Source: Salinibacter altiplanensis (GTDB lineage Bacteria; Bacteroidota; Rhodothermia; Rhodothermales; Salinibacteraceae). From it: 64,000 nucleotides of DNA. The notes beneath the pieces are model-generated. The model searched no databases. It was given only the letters and a program-made list of their open reading frames with translations, and was not told the origin of the DNA. Below, one piece after another: positions 26,440 through 34,346 of this stretch. How positions within the stretch are numbered: position 1 is the stretch's first letter; each line of letters starts with the position of its first letter. A program made the translations under genes and the position numbers. The stretch spans positions 342,325 to 406,324 of the forward strand of contig NZ_NCQY01000030.1 of the NCBI RefSeq assembly GCF_002894645.1, given 5' to 3'.

Positions 26440-28506
26440 ATGTCGTTTTCGTCGGTGCGCGTCGCTCTCCTGTATGGGATTGGGCTCGCGCTCCTCGTCG
26501 GATGCCTGCTGCACCACTCTCCCAGCCACGCTCAGGCGCCCCCGGACACGTCCGTCGCCATGCAGGTGGAGATGGCCCCGGTTGAGGTGACGGCCACTCC
26601 GTTCCGAATCGCGAACGAGGCCCCCTCCTTCTCCGCCGCCACACGGACCCGACCCGATCAAGCCCTCAACAGCACCCCCTCACTGTCGCTGGAGCAGGTG
26701 TCCGCGGGACTTCCGGGCCTCTCGGTCCAGAGCCGCACGCACTTCGCCTTGGGCGACCGCATCACGATTCGAGGACTCGGGTGGCGGGCCCAGTTCGGGG
26801 TGCGTGGGATTCAGATGCTCCTCGACGGCATTCCGCTCACGACGGCGGACGGCCAGTCGGTGGTGCACATCATCGACCCGTCCTTCGTCCGTTCGCTGGA
26901 GCTGGTACGGGGGCCGGCCTCCACCTTCTGGGGCAACGCGAGTGGGGGCGTCTTGTCCCTCTCCACCCGCCCTCCCCGAGCCTCCGCGCATACGGTGCGG
27001 CTCAAGGAAACCGTTGGCTCCTACGGGCTCTCGAAGACCGACGTGCAGGTGACTCCGGACCTCGGTGCCCATCAACTGAGCGTCTACTCGTCCTACCTTG
27101 CCCAGGACGGCTTTCGCCAACACAGCGAGACACGCCTCCTGCGGTCCGGGGGGACCGGAAACGTCTCACTGGGCGAGGACCGGGGCGTGCGCATAGTTGG
27201 GGCCTTGCAGCACATGCCGCAGGCCCAGTCGCCCGGCTCTCTGTCGAAGACGGCGGCCCAGTCGTCCCCCGGCCAGGCCCGCCCGGCCATTCTGGACTTT
27301 GATGTAGGAAAGGACGTGACGCAGGGCCAACTTGGGGCGACGTACTACGACGACACGGGCGCCGGCACGGTGAACGCCACCGTGTACGGGCTCTTGCGTG
27401 ACCTTCGCAATCCCATCCCCTTCAACGTCATCGACCTGCACCGCCGAGCGGGTGGGGTGCGGTTGACCCTCGAAGACGAAACCCCGTCTCTCCGGTGGGG
27501 CGTAGGCCTCTCGGGAAAGCTGCAGCACGACGACCGACGCGAATTCACGAGTGCCAACGGGGCCCCAGACCGTCTGTTGATTGATCAACTCGAGACGGTC
27601 GACAACGAGGCCCTCTTCGGCCGCCTTTCTGTTCCCCTGGGCCGCCTTCAGGTGGACGCAGGCCTGCGCTACGATCGTCTCCAGTTCGAGGCGGACGATC
27701 GGCTCGGAAGCGACGATGGCACACAGGCCTTCCGCACCCTCAGCCCTGCGCTGGGGCTCTCGTACGAAACAGGCCCCGCACGCCTGTTTGCGAACCTGAG
27801 TACCGGTCTGGAAGCCCCCACCACGACCGAACTGAGCAATCGCCCCGACGGAGAAGGCGGCTTTAACGACCTGGACGCCGAGTCTGTGGTGGGCATCGAG
27901 GGAGGCGCAACGGGCACCTGGCCCGCACAGCACCTCTCGTACGACCTGGCCCTCTTCTACCAGGACGTGGACGACGTGCTCGTCCCCTTCGAGCTGCCGG
28001 ACGAGACGACGGCCTACCGCAATCAAGGGGCTGCACGGCACCGGGGGGCCGAGATCTCGGTTCGCTGGCAGCCCCCCGGTCCCGTGTCCGTGCAGGCCAG
28101 CCACTCCTTCGTGGACGCCGAGTTTACGGAAGGCACTGTGGCGGCGGACAACTCTACGACACGCCTTGAGGGCAATCAGCTCCCTGGCGTGCCGTCGCAC
28201 CGGTTTGCCGGCACCCTTCGAGCCCGAACGGCCCTCGCCCACGCCTCCGCCTCCGTGCGAAGCGTGAGCGAACAGTACGGCGACACTCAAAATACGGCCA
28301 CGAACGACGGATACACCACCGTGGACATGCGCCTCAGTCACCCCGGAATCGGGATCGGGGGCGGGGCAACGCTTACGCCCTTCCTCGCCCTCAACAACGC
28401 GTTCGACGTGCGCTACAACGACGTCGTCGTGAATGCCTTCGGGGGGCGATTCTACGAGCCCGCCGCCGGTCGACACTGGCGCGCCGGGACCTCACTGCAG
28501 TTCTGA
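26440..28506 (+). CDS. TonB-dependent outer membrane receptor
   Basis: 688 residues. Signal peptide at about 1-33 (MSFSSVRVALLYGIGLALL, cleaved after SHAQ). The TonB box/plug region has VEMAPVEVTATPF and plug motifs GDRITIRGLGW and LVRGPASTFWGNASGGVL. The rest is a 22-strand-type barrel ending in aromatic WRAGTSLQF. The start at 26440 is chosen over 26362. The ligand is not evident. A cobalamin adenosyltransferase and a FecE/BtuD-like ATPase are encoded nearby on the other strand, so B12 or a siderophore is possible. No cobalamin riboswitch is seen upstream. Confidence 0.92.
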   Translation: MSFSSVRVALLYGIGLALLVGCLLHHSPSHAQAPPDTSVAMQVEMAPVEVTATPFRIANEAPSFSAATRTRPDQALNSTPSLSLEQVSAGLPGLSVQSRTHFALGDRITIRGLGWRAQFGVRGIQMLLDGIPLTTADGQSVVHIIDPSFVRSLELVRGPASTFWGNASGGVLSLSTRPPRASAHTVRLKETVGSYGLSKTDVQVTPDLGAHQLSVYSSYLAQDGFRQHSETRLLRSGGTGNVSLGEDRGVRIVGALQHMPQAQSPGSLSKTAAQSSPGQARPAILDFDVGKDVTQGQLGATYYDDTGAGTVNATVYGLLRDLRNPIPFNVIDLHRRAGGVRLTLEDETPSLRWGVGLSGKLQHDDRREFTSANGAPDRLLIDQLETVDNEALFGRLSVPLGRLQVDAGLRYDRLQFEADDRLGSDDGTQAFRTLSPALGLSYETGPARLFANLSTGLEAPTTTELSNRPDGEGGFNDLDAESVVGIEGGATGTWPAQHLSYDLALFYQDVDDVLVPFELPDETTAYRNQGAARHRGAEISVRWQPPGPVSVQASHSFVDAEFTEGTVAADNSTTRLEGNQLPGVPSHRFAGTLRARTALAHASASVRSVSEQYGDTQNTATNDGYTTVDMRLSHPGIGIGGGATLTPFLALNNAFDVRYNDVVVNAFGGRFYEPAAGRHWRAGTSLQF

Positions 28507-29508
28507 ACGGGGGGAATCCCGCTGGACGGAATGACGGGTAGTTCCTGCGTCCGTCCACTGCCCTCGTGCCATTCGGGGCGTCGTGAACGCAACCGCAGCG
28601 TCTTCGGGCGTGACCGCAATGCAGCCGCCCGTGGCCCCCGTTCCATCCGGAGAGGTGACGCACTCGTGCATGCGCGAGAGGGCCGTGCGCGCCGCCGTCT
28701 CCACGGTGTCGCCTCTCCGGACACGCTCCCGCACGCTTCGGGCCAGCCCCACGGCCGCGATGGCCTCCCCCCACCCTGTTGCACTGACCGCCACGTGGGC
28801 ATCGGCGTAAAAGCCGGCGCCCGGCAGCGGCGAGTCGCCCACACGCCCCGGGGGCTTGAAGGGCGTGCCCCCGGTAGACGTCGCGGCCGCGAGCGCGCCC
28901 GAGGCGTCCCGCATCACCGCCCCCACGGTATCACCACCTCGAAGGTCGGCGTCCCCCGAGCGAAACGACTGGCTCGGATGATTCGACCCCGCCTGCGTTC
29001 GAGTCCGTTCGTAGCGCTGCCGCTCACGCGGATGGACCAGCGCCTCGTTCGGGACGAGGTCTATCCCCATGGACTCCGCAAACCGCTCCGCGCCCTCCCC
29101 CGCCAACATTCGCACGCGCCCTTCTCCGTCCTCCAGCACCCGACAGGCCACGTCGACCGGGTGTTTCAGACGCCGCGTGGCCATGACAGCCCCGTAGTCC
29201 AGCGTCGTGCCCTTCATGATCCCGGCGTCCAGCTCCGCCTGTCCGTCTTGATTCAACATCGCTCCGTAGCCGGCATTAAAGGCACCGTGGGCCTCCAGGG
29301 CCCTCGTTGCCATCGCAACCCCTGCTAGGGCGTCCGTCTCGTTTTGGTGGAGAGGCCCCTCAGCACGAAGCACAGACTCCTCAAGCACAGACTGGAGCCC
29401 TTCACGATGTGCGTCTACCGCGCCGTCCGGGATGTCCCAGGCCCCGCCGTGCACGAGCAGCAGTGGCCCGTTCGTCTCAATGTGCCGGCTGTGGAGGGAA
29501 CGTGACAT
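28492..29508 (-). CDS. Isoaspartyl peptidase / L-asparaginase (Ntn hydrolase)
   Basis: 338 residues. Self-cleaving N-terminal nucleophile hydrolase of the plant-type asparaginase family. The N-terminal LLLVHGGAWDIPDG and GAFNAGYGAMLNQDG motifs are present. The nucleophile is Thr194 in GGDTVGAVMRDASG, preceded by the expected cleavage site. TSTGGTPFKPPGRVGDSPLPGAG follows in the beta subunit. The gene overlaps the convergent receptor by 15 bases. It likely releases Asp from isoaspartyl dipeptides. Confidence 0.92.
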   Translation of the reverse strand: MSRSLHSRHIETNGPLLLVHGGAWDIPDGAVDAHREGLQSVLEESVLRAEGPLHQNETDALAGVAMATRALEAHGAFNAGYGAMLNQDGQAELDAGIMKGTTLDYGAVMATRRLKHPVDVACRVLEDGEGRVRMLAGEGAERFAESMGIDLVPNEALVHPRERQRYERTRTQAGSNHPSQSFRSGDADLRGGDTVGAVMRDASGALAAATSTGGTPFKPPGRVGDSPLPGAGFYADAHVAVSATGWGEAIAAVGLARSVRERVRRGDTVETAARTALSRMHECVTSPDGTGATGGCIAVTPEDAAVAFTTPRMARGQWTDAGTTRHSVQRDSPRSELQ

Positions 29509-29532
29509 TCGGGAGGGGCTAATTCGTGGGGG

Positions 29533-30852
29533 CTACCGACTGGCCAGGGGGCCTCCTGACAGGTCCAGTGGGGCTCTCCGCTGCGAGCCAGACTCCGATG
29601 GCGCCCGGGCAAACACCGTCGTCCCGTCGAGGCGCGGCAGAAGGGCCCGCACGGTCTCCCGAAACGCCTCCCGATGCTGCAGCGGAACGGGCTGTGAGGG
29701 GGGCAGCTCCAGCGTAACCGGATTGACGGGCGTGCCGTGCTTCCAGAGCCGGTAGTCGAGATGGGGCCCTGTGGATCGGCCCGTGCTCCCCACAGAGCCG
29801 ATGGTCTCGCCCTGTTGCACACGGTCCCCGGACGTCACAGCGATCTGCGAGAGGTGGAGGTAGCCGGAGGTGTAGGTGCCGTTGTGGCGGATCTTGACGT
29901 AGTTCCCGTTCGGCCCCTTGTACCCGGCCCGTTGCACGACCCCGTCCCCCACCGACCGCACCGGCGTGCCGCGCGGGGCCGCGTAGTCGACGCCACGGTG
30001 GGGGCGGTATTCCTTCAGCACCGGGTGGTACCGGCGATTGGTATAGCCCGAGCTGATGCGAGAATACTGCAGCGGGGCCTTCAGGAGCTGACGCCGGAGG
30101 CTCTGTCCCGCGCGGTTGAAGTACTCGGCATCGCCCGTCCCCGCTTCGAACCGGAACGCGTAGTAGTTCTCGCCTCGGTGCCGCACACATGCCGCCACGA
30201 TGTCTCCGGGCTGCACCGCGTCCCCCTCCACCGAGCGGGCCTCGTAGACGAGGCGAAACGAGTCGCCCGCCCGCAGCCGGAAGAAGTCGATCTGCCAGGC
30301 AAACACCTCCGAAAGCCGCAGGGCGAGGAGGGGATGTCCCCCATTCTCCACGACACTCTCATACAGTGACCCCTCCACCGTCCCCGCGGCTGTGGCCCAC
30401 CGGCGACGAACCGACCGGGTGGACACATGGGTGCGGCCCGGATGCCGAAGGTCAAAGACAATGTACCGGAGCGCGTCGATCTGGTACGCCAGATACCGCG
30501 GCTGCTGGAGCCAGCGGTTTACGTAGACGCGATACGGGCGCCCGGCCCGGAGATCCGAGACGTCGAACTCAGGCCGGGCCGCCGCCGCGAGATTCAGGAT
30601 GGTCTGGTAGTCCACCCCATGTGCGTCCAACACGTCCGAGAAGGTCTCCGCCCGGCCCACGCGGTTGTGGTCTACCCGATAGCGGCCTGCGGGCAAGCCG
30701 TACCCGTCCGCGGAGGCCTCAAACGTTGCCGTTGACCCATTCGCCTCCTTTTCTGGGGGCGGAGCGGTCGCCCCTGTTTGGCAGGCAAGCGCCCCGCCCG
30801 CCACGACCAGGAGCACGGCCAGCAGTCGCAGGGGCCCAAGTGAGAAGGACAT
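29533..30852 (-). CDS. M23 peptidase (LytM) lipoprotein
   Basis: 439 residues. The lipoprotein signal ends in GGALAC (Cys near residue 24). A LysM-like or OapA-like central region is followed by the M23 domain, with HRGVDYAAPRGTP, GNYVKIRHNGTYTSGYLHLSQ and GPHLDYRLWKHGTPVNP. The usual HxH zinc pair is H-L-D here. Peptidoglycan endopeptidase activity is inferred, and the Asp substitution means it could be altered. The start MSFSLGPLRLLAVLL at 30852 gives a proper signal peptide, unlike 30939. Confidence 0.88.
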   Translation of the reverse strand: MSFSLGPLRLLAVLLVVAGGALACQTGATAPPPEKEANGSTATFEASADGYGLPAGRYRVDHNRVGRAETFSDVLDAHGVDYQTILNLAAAARPEFDVSDLRAGRPYRVYVNRWLQQPRYLAYQIDALRYIVFDLRHPGRTHVSTRSVRRRWATAAGTVEGSLYESVVENGGHPLLALRLSEVFAWQIDFFRLRAGDSFRLVYEARSVEGDAVQPGDIVAACVRHRGENYYAFRFEAGTGDAEYFNRAGQSLRRQLLKAPLQYSRISSGYTNRRYHPVLKEYRPHRGVDYAAPRGTPVRSVGDGVVQRAGYKGPNGNYVKIRHNGTYTSGYLHLSQIAVTSGDRVQQGETIGSVGSTGRSTGPHLDYRLWKHGTPVNPVTLELPPSQPVPLQHREAFRETVRALLPRLDGTTVFARAPSESGSQRRAPLDLSGGPLASR

Positions 30853-30889
30853 GATGTCCGCCGTGAGATGAGTGGAACGTATGGGGCAG

Positions 30890-31495
30890 TTACGAATCAG
30901 TGTCCGCCTCGGACGATGCGTCGTTGGCGTCGGGGCCATCGGGGCTCCACGTGTCTTCCTGGACCCCCGCCTCCCGGTTGGCCCACCGCGCCAGCACGAA
31001 GAGGAGGTCGGACAGCCGGTTGAGGTAAATGATCACCTGCTCGTTGATGGGCGTCGCGGTTTTGGCCTCTACGCTGCGGCGCTCCGCACGGCGGCACACG
31101 GTACGGGCGGAGTGGAGCGACGCCCCGGCCGGGGTTCCCCCGGGCAGGATAAAGCGCTTCAGGGCCGGCAGATCCGCCTCGAACCGGTCAATCCGATCCT
31201 CAAGGGCCTCGATGTGAGCCTCCTCAATGCGCTCCACGACGGGCTTGGCGTCCATGGGCGTCGCCAGATCCGCGCCCAACACAAACAGCTCTTCTTGAAT
31301 GTCCCCCAGCACCGGATCGAGCGTCTCCTGCCCCGGCTCGCCGTCCAGATGCCCCCGAGCGAGCCCGACGATGGAGTTGGCCTCGTCCACCGTGCCGTAG
31401 GCGTCGATGCGGGGATTGCCCTTGCCCACCCGTTCTCCCCCGAAGAGAGACGTGGTTCCGTCGTCGCCGGTCCGGGTGTAGATTCGTTTGCTCAT
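30890..31495 (-). CDS. Cob(I)alamin adenosyltransferase, PduO type
   Basis: 201 residues starting MSKRIYTRTGDDGTTSLFGG, the ATP-binding start of PduO/MMAB enzymes. It continues with RIDAYGTVDEANS, FILPGGTPAGASLHSARTVCRRAER and YLNRLSDLLFVLARWAN. It converts cob(I)alamin to adenosylcobalamin. The C-terminus is acidic. It lies 37 bases from the M23 gene and 113 from the ABC ATPase gene, on the same strand. Confidence 0.94.
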   Translation of the reverse strand: MSKRIYTRTGDDGTTSLFGGERVGKGNPRIDAYGTVDEANSIVGLARGHLDGEPGQETLDPVLGDIQEELFVLGADLATPMDAKPVVERIEEAHIEALEDRIDRFEADLPALKRFILPGGTPAGASLHSARTVCRRAERRSVEAKTATPINEQVIIYLNRLSDLLFVLARWANREAGVQEDTWSPDGPDANDASSEADTDS

Positions 31496-31608
31496 TGGGG
31501 GACTGTGGATCGGAAAAACAGGGCGCAACAATTGACCACGGCGTGGCACGGCTGACCTCCGCTTGCGTTTCCAAGGAGCCTCCGGGCAGCGGGAGCGTCC
31601 GGGGGAAG

Positions 31609-32427
31609 TTACCCGGGCCCCTCGCTTCCGTCGGCAGACGGCACAGGCCCCACGTAGTCGATCCGGAGCGTGCCGTCCGGATGGTGGTCCAGCGCAACCC
31701 GCATGCCGAACACCGAGGCGATGCGATCCGGCGTCAGCACCGACGCCGGCGGGCCCTGGGCCCGCAGCTTGCCGTCCGCAATCAGGAGCAGCCGATCGGC
31801 GTAGCGGGCCGCGAGCTCCAGGTCGTGCCCCACCGCGAGGACCGTCCGCCCGGCCTCCGCCTGGGCCCGCACCTGCTCCATGAACGAAAACTGATAGTGC
31901 ACGTCTAGGTGGGCGGTCGGCTCGTCCAGCAGCAGCAGGTCCGCCCCCTGTACCAGGGCCTGCGCCAGGAAGACACGCTGCATCTCTCCTCCGCTCAGCG
32001 AGAGCACCGACCGGCCCGCAAAGCCGCTCAGATCCACTCGGGCAAGGGCCTCTCGAACGCGCTCGCGGTCCGAGCTCCGGTAGGACTGCAGCCAGCCCCG
32101 GTGCGGGGCCCGCCCAAGGAGCACGAACTCTTCGACCGTGAAGTCGAAGGCGAGGGACCGTGCCTGGCGGACGAAGGCCTGCGCCCGGGCTCGCTGCTGG
32201 GCGCCCATCGCCTCGATGGGCGTGCCCGCGAGTCGGATCTCCCCCCCAAACGGAATGTGTCCGCCAATGGCCCGCAGAAGGGTCGTTTTGCCCGCGCCGT
32301 TGGGCCCGAGGACGCCGACCCACTGCCCGACCGCGACCTCGAAGCTCACGTCACGCAGGATCGTGTGCCCGTCGAGCGTAACGGAAAGTCGGTCGACCGA
32401 GAGCAGGGCCACGCTGTGTCCGGACAT
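31609..32427 (-). CDS. ABC transporter ATP-binding protein (FecE/BtuD family)
   Basis: 272 residues. Walker A is GPNGAGKTTLLRAIGG, the signature LSGGEMQRVFLAQAL, Walker B LLLLDEPTAHLD, and the switch His lies in VLAVGHDLE. The overall layout resembles ATPases importing siderophores, haem or cobalamin. The neighbouring PduO gene makes B12 uptake attractive, but permease and binding protein genes are not in the window. The start at 32427 is chosen (MSGHSVALLSVDRLSV). Confidence 0.88.
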   Translation of the reverse strand: MSGHSVALLSVDRLSVTLDGHTILRDVSFEVAVGQWVGVLGPNGAGKTTLLRAIGGHIPFGGEIRLAGTPIEAMGAQQRARAQAFVRQARSLAFDFTVEEFVLLGRAPHRGWLQSYRSSDRERVREALARVDLSGFAGRSVLSLSGGEMQRVFLAQALVQGADLLLLDEPTAHLDVHYQFSFMEQVRAQAEAGRTVLAVGHDLELAARYADRLLLIADGKLRAQGPPASVLTPDRIASVFGMRVALDHHPDGTLRIDYVGPVPSADGSEGPG

Positions 32428-32468
32428 CAGTGCAAGAAAACCATCCCCCACAGGGCTCGTGCGCTCGC

Positions 32469-33134
32469 CTACGCAGGCGTCGCGACCAGCACCTCCGAGG
32501 GCACGCCCCACCCCGTCACCGTGGCGTGGGTCTGCACGGCCCAGCGGGCCTCATCCAGAAGCGTCCGCTGCCGAAGGGGCCGACACCCGCCGACCCACTC
32601 CGGGCGACTCCGGTGAAGGGCATTCCACAACCTGCTCACGCACCAGGGCAACAGCGATCGCCCCCGCGTAAGCCCCGCGAGGCAGAGCCGACCGTCGTCC
32701 CGCAGGAGACGATGCGCCTCCCCGAGGAATGTTCGAGCATCATCTCGTGACAGGAGATCCAGCAGGTAGGTGGCCACCACGCGATCGTACCTCCCATCCG
32801 GGGCATCAAACGACAAGCGTCCGTCGGTCCGGCGAACCGTTGCGCGGGTCTCAAACGACGCGAGTCGGGTTCGGGCAATCCGCACCATTGTCTCGCTGAG
32901 GTCGTGTCCCACGTAGCGCGCCGCCGATGGACAATGGGTCGACAAGAGGCGTTCGGCAAACCTTCCGGTGCCGCATCCAACCTCCATCACCGACCGGGCG
33001 GTTTCGAAGTGCCCCCGGGACACGAGCAGATCGAAGGCCGGGGCCTCGTAGAACACCTGGGTGTCCTGCCATGCCCCGATCCGATCGTAAACGGCCTCCA
33101 CCTCCGAATACGAGAGCGTCCGACGGGCAGTCAT
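32469..33134 (-). CDS. Class I SAM-dependent methyltransferase
   Basis: 221 residues. Motif I is VMEVGCGTGRFAERLL, the acidic loop HDLSETMVRIA, motif II RYDRVVATYLLDLL and motif III RLLRDDGRLCLAG. It resembles UbiE/methyltransferase-11 enzymes. The substrate is unknown. It lies between the ABC ATPase and def, 41 and 60 bases away, all on the minus strand. Confidence 0.82.
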   Translation of the reverse strand: MTARRTLSYSEVEAVYDRIGAWQDTQVFYEAPAFDLLVSRGHFETARSVMEVGCGTGRFAERLLSTHCPSAARYVGHDLSETMVRIARTRLASFETRATVRRTDGRLSFDAPDGRYDRVVATYLLDLLSRDDARTFLGEAHRLLRDDGRLCLAGLTRGRSLLPWCVSRLWNALHRSRPEWVGGCRPLRQRTLLDEARWAVQTHATVTGWGVPSEVLVATPA

Positions 33135-33194
33135 GTCGCGTGTCTACGGCGGCAGGCTCAAACGGAGGCGCTTGCTCCTTCGGCGGAATCCACG

Positions 33195-33782
33195 CTACCG
33201 GGACGGAACGGTGTCGTCGTCCTTCGTGACGAGCGGATAGTCGGCCTCCACCTCCCCGTTTACCATTTCCCGAAGGGGGCGGCGGAGCAGCCGCTTGCGG
33301 AAGCTGCTGAGATAGTCGGTAAAGAGGACGCCGTCGAGATGGTCCCGCTCGTGTTGCAGGACTCGGGACAGCATGCCCCCAGCCTCCAGTTCCTGCTCCT
33401 CAAACGCACGGTTCCGGTAGCGCATCCGGATCCGTTCGGGGCGTGCCACGGCCTCTCGCACCTCCGGGATCGACAGGCAGCCCTCCTCCATCTCCGCGGT
33501 GTCGTCGCTCTCCTGCACAATCTCGGGATTGATGAAGGTCATTGGCTGGGGCGGAAGCGACTCTCCCGCCTCCGCAATGTCGTCGGCCATCGGGGTGAGG
33601 TCCACCACGAAGAGGCGCTCGGTGCGCCCCACCTGCGGTGCCGCCAGCCCGATGCCCGCGGCGTTGTGCATCGTCTCAATCATGTTGTCGATGAGCTCCT
33701 GGAGCGCCTCCGTGTGTTCTTCCACGGGGTCGGTCTCCTCCCGGAGGGCGTCGTGGCCGTACACGTATATCGGCAGTATCAT
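33195..33782 (-). CDS. def: Peptide deformylase
   Basis: Removes formyl groups from new N-terminal Met. All three motifs are present: GIGLAAPQVG, EGCLSIPE (metal Cys) and QHERDHLDGVLF (HExxH with both His). 195 residues from MILPIYVYGHDALR at 33782; an ATG at 33815 adds eleven residues. Length and start fit the family. Confidence 0.95.
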   Translation of the reverse strand: MILPIYVYGHDALREETDPVEEHTEALQELIDNMIETMHNAAGIGLAAPQVGRTERLFVVDLTPMADDIAEAGESLPPQPMTFINPEIVQESDDTAEMEEGCLSIPEVREAVARPERIRMRYRNRAFEEQELEAGGMLSRVLQHERDHLDGVLFTDYLSSFRKRLLRRPLREMVNGEVEADYPLVTKDDDTVPSR

Positions 33783-33920
33783 GGACGAAGGGGATTGCCA
33801 AAAGACTGTACTCACTGGGTCTAACAGAGCCGTACGTGCGGAAGTGCCGGCCCGACGGCTCCCGAAAGCAGAAATCCCACAAACTCTCCGTCCCCGGTGG
33901 GTGCTCTCATCCCTCCCGAC

Positions 33921-34265
33921 CTACTCTCGTCCGTAGTCGTCCTCCAGCCGGATGATGTCGTCTTCCACGCAGCGCCCCATCTGCGTCTCGATAAAGACCA
34001 GCGGCCCGTCGCCATCGTTCTCGATGCGGTGCACGTCCCCCTCGTCGATGAAACAGGTGTCGCCCTCGGCCACCGCAATGGTCTCGTCGTTGCGGGTAAA
34101 GACGCCCGACCCTCGAACGACGACCCAGTGCTCTTTTCGGAGTTCGTGCTTCTGCAGGGAGAGCCGCTGGCCCGGATGCACGATGATGCGTTTCACGCGG
34201 TATCCCGGCTCATTCAGGTATTCCTCCCATCGGCCCCAGGGACGGTCGTCGGCATCGAGAAACAT
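33921..34265 (-). CDS. Cupin domain protein, mannose-6-phosphate isomerase type II-like
   Basis: 114 residues forming a single cupin barrel. Metal-ligand pattern G-x5-H-x-H-like appears as GQRLSLQKHELRKEHWVVVRGSG, and the second motif as FIDEGDVHRIEND. It matches the C-terminal cupin of bifunctional ManC enzymes. Standing alone it may isomerise a phospho-sugar or be a regulatory cupin. It lies 139 bases upstream of def. Confidence 0.85.
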   Translation of the reverse strand: MFLDADDRPWGRWEEYLNEPGYRVKRIIVHPGQRLSLQKHELRKEHWVVVRGSGVFTRNDETIAVAEGDTCFIDEGDVHRIENDGDGPLVFIETQMGRCVEDDIIRLEDDYGRE

Positions 34266-34346
34266 GGCGTTGTGCGTTGATTGGTGAACAGAAAACAGAA
34301 GAGGTGCGTGTTGATCGGCATGGCGTGCGGCACGGCGGGTGTGCGC

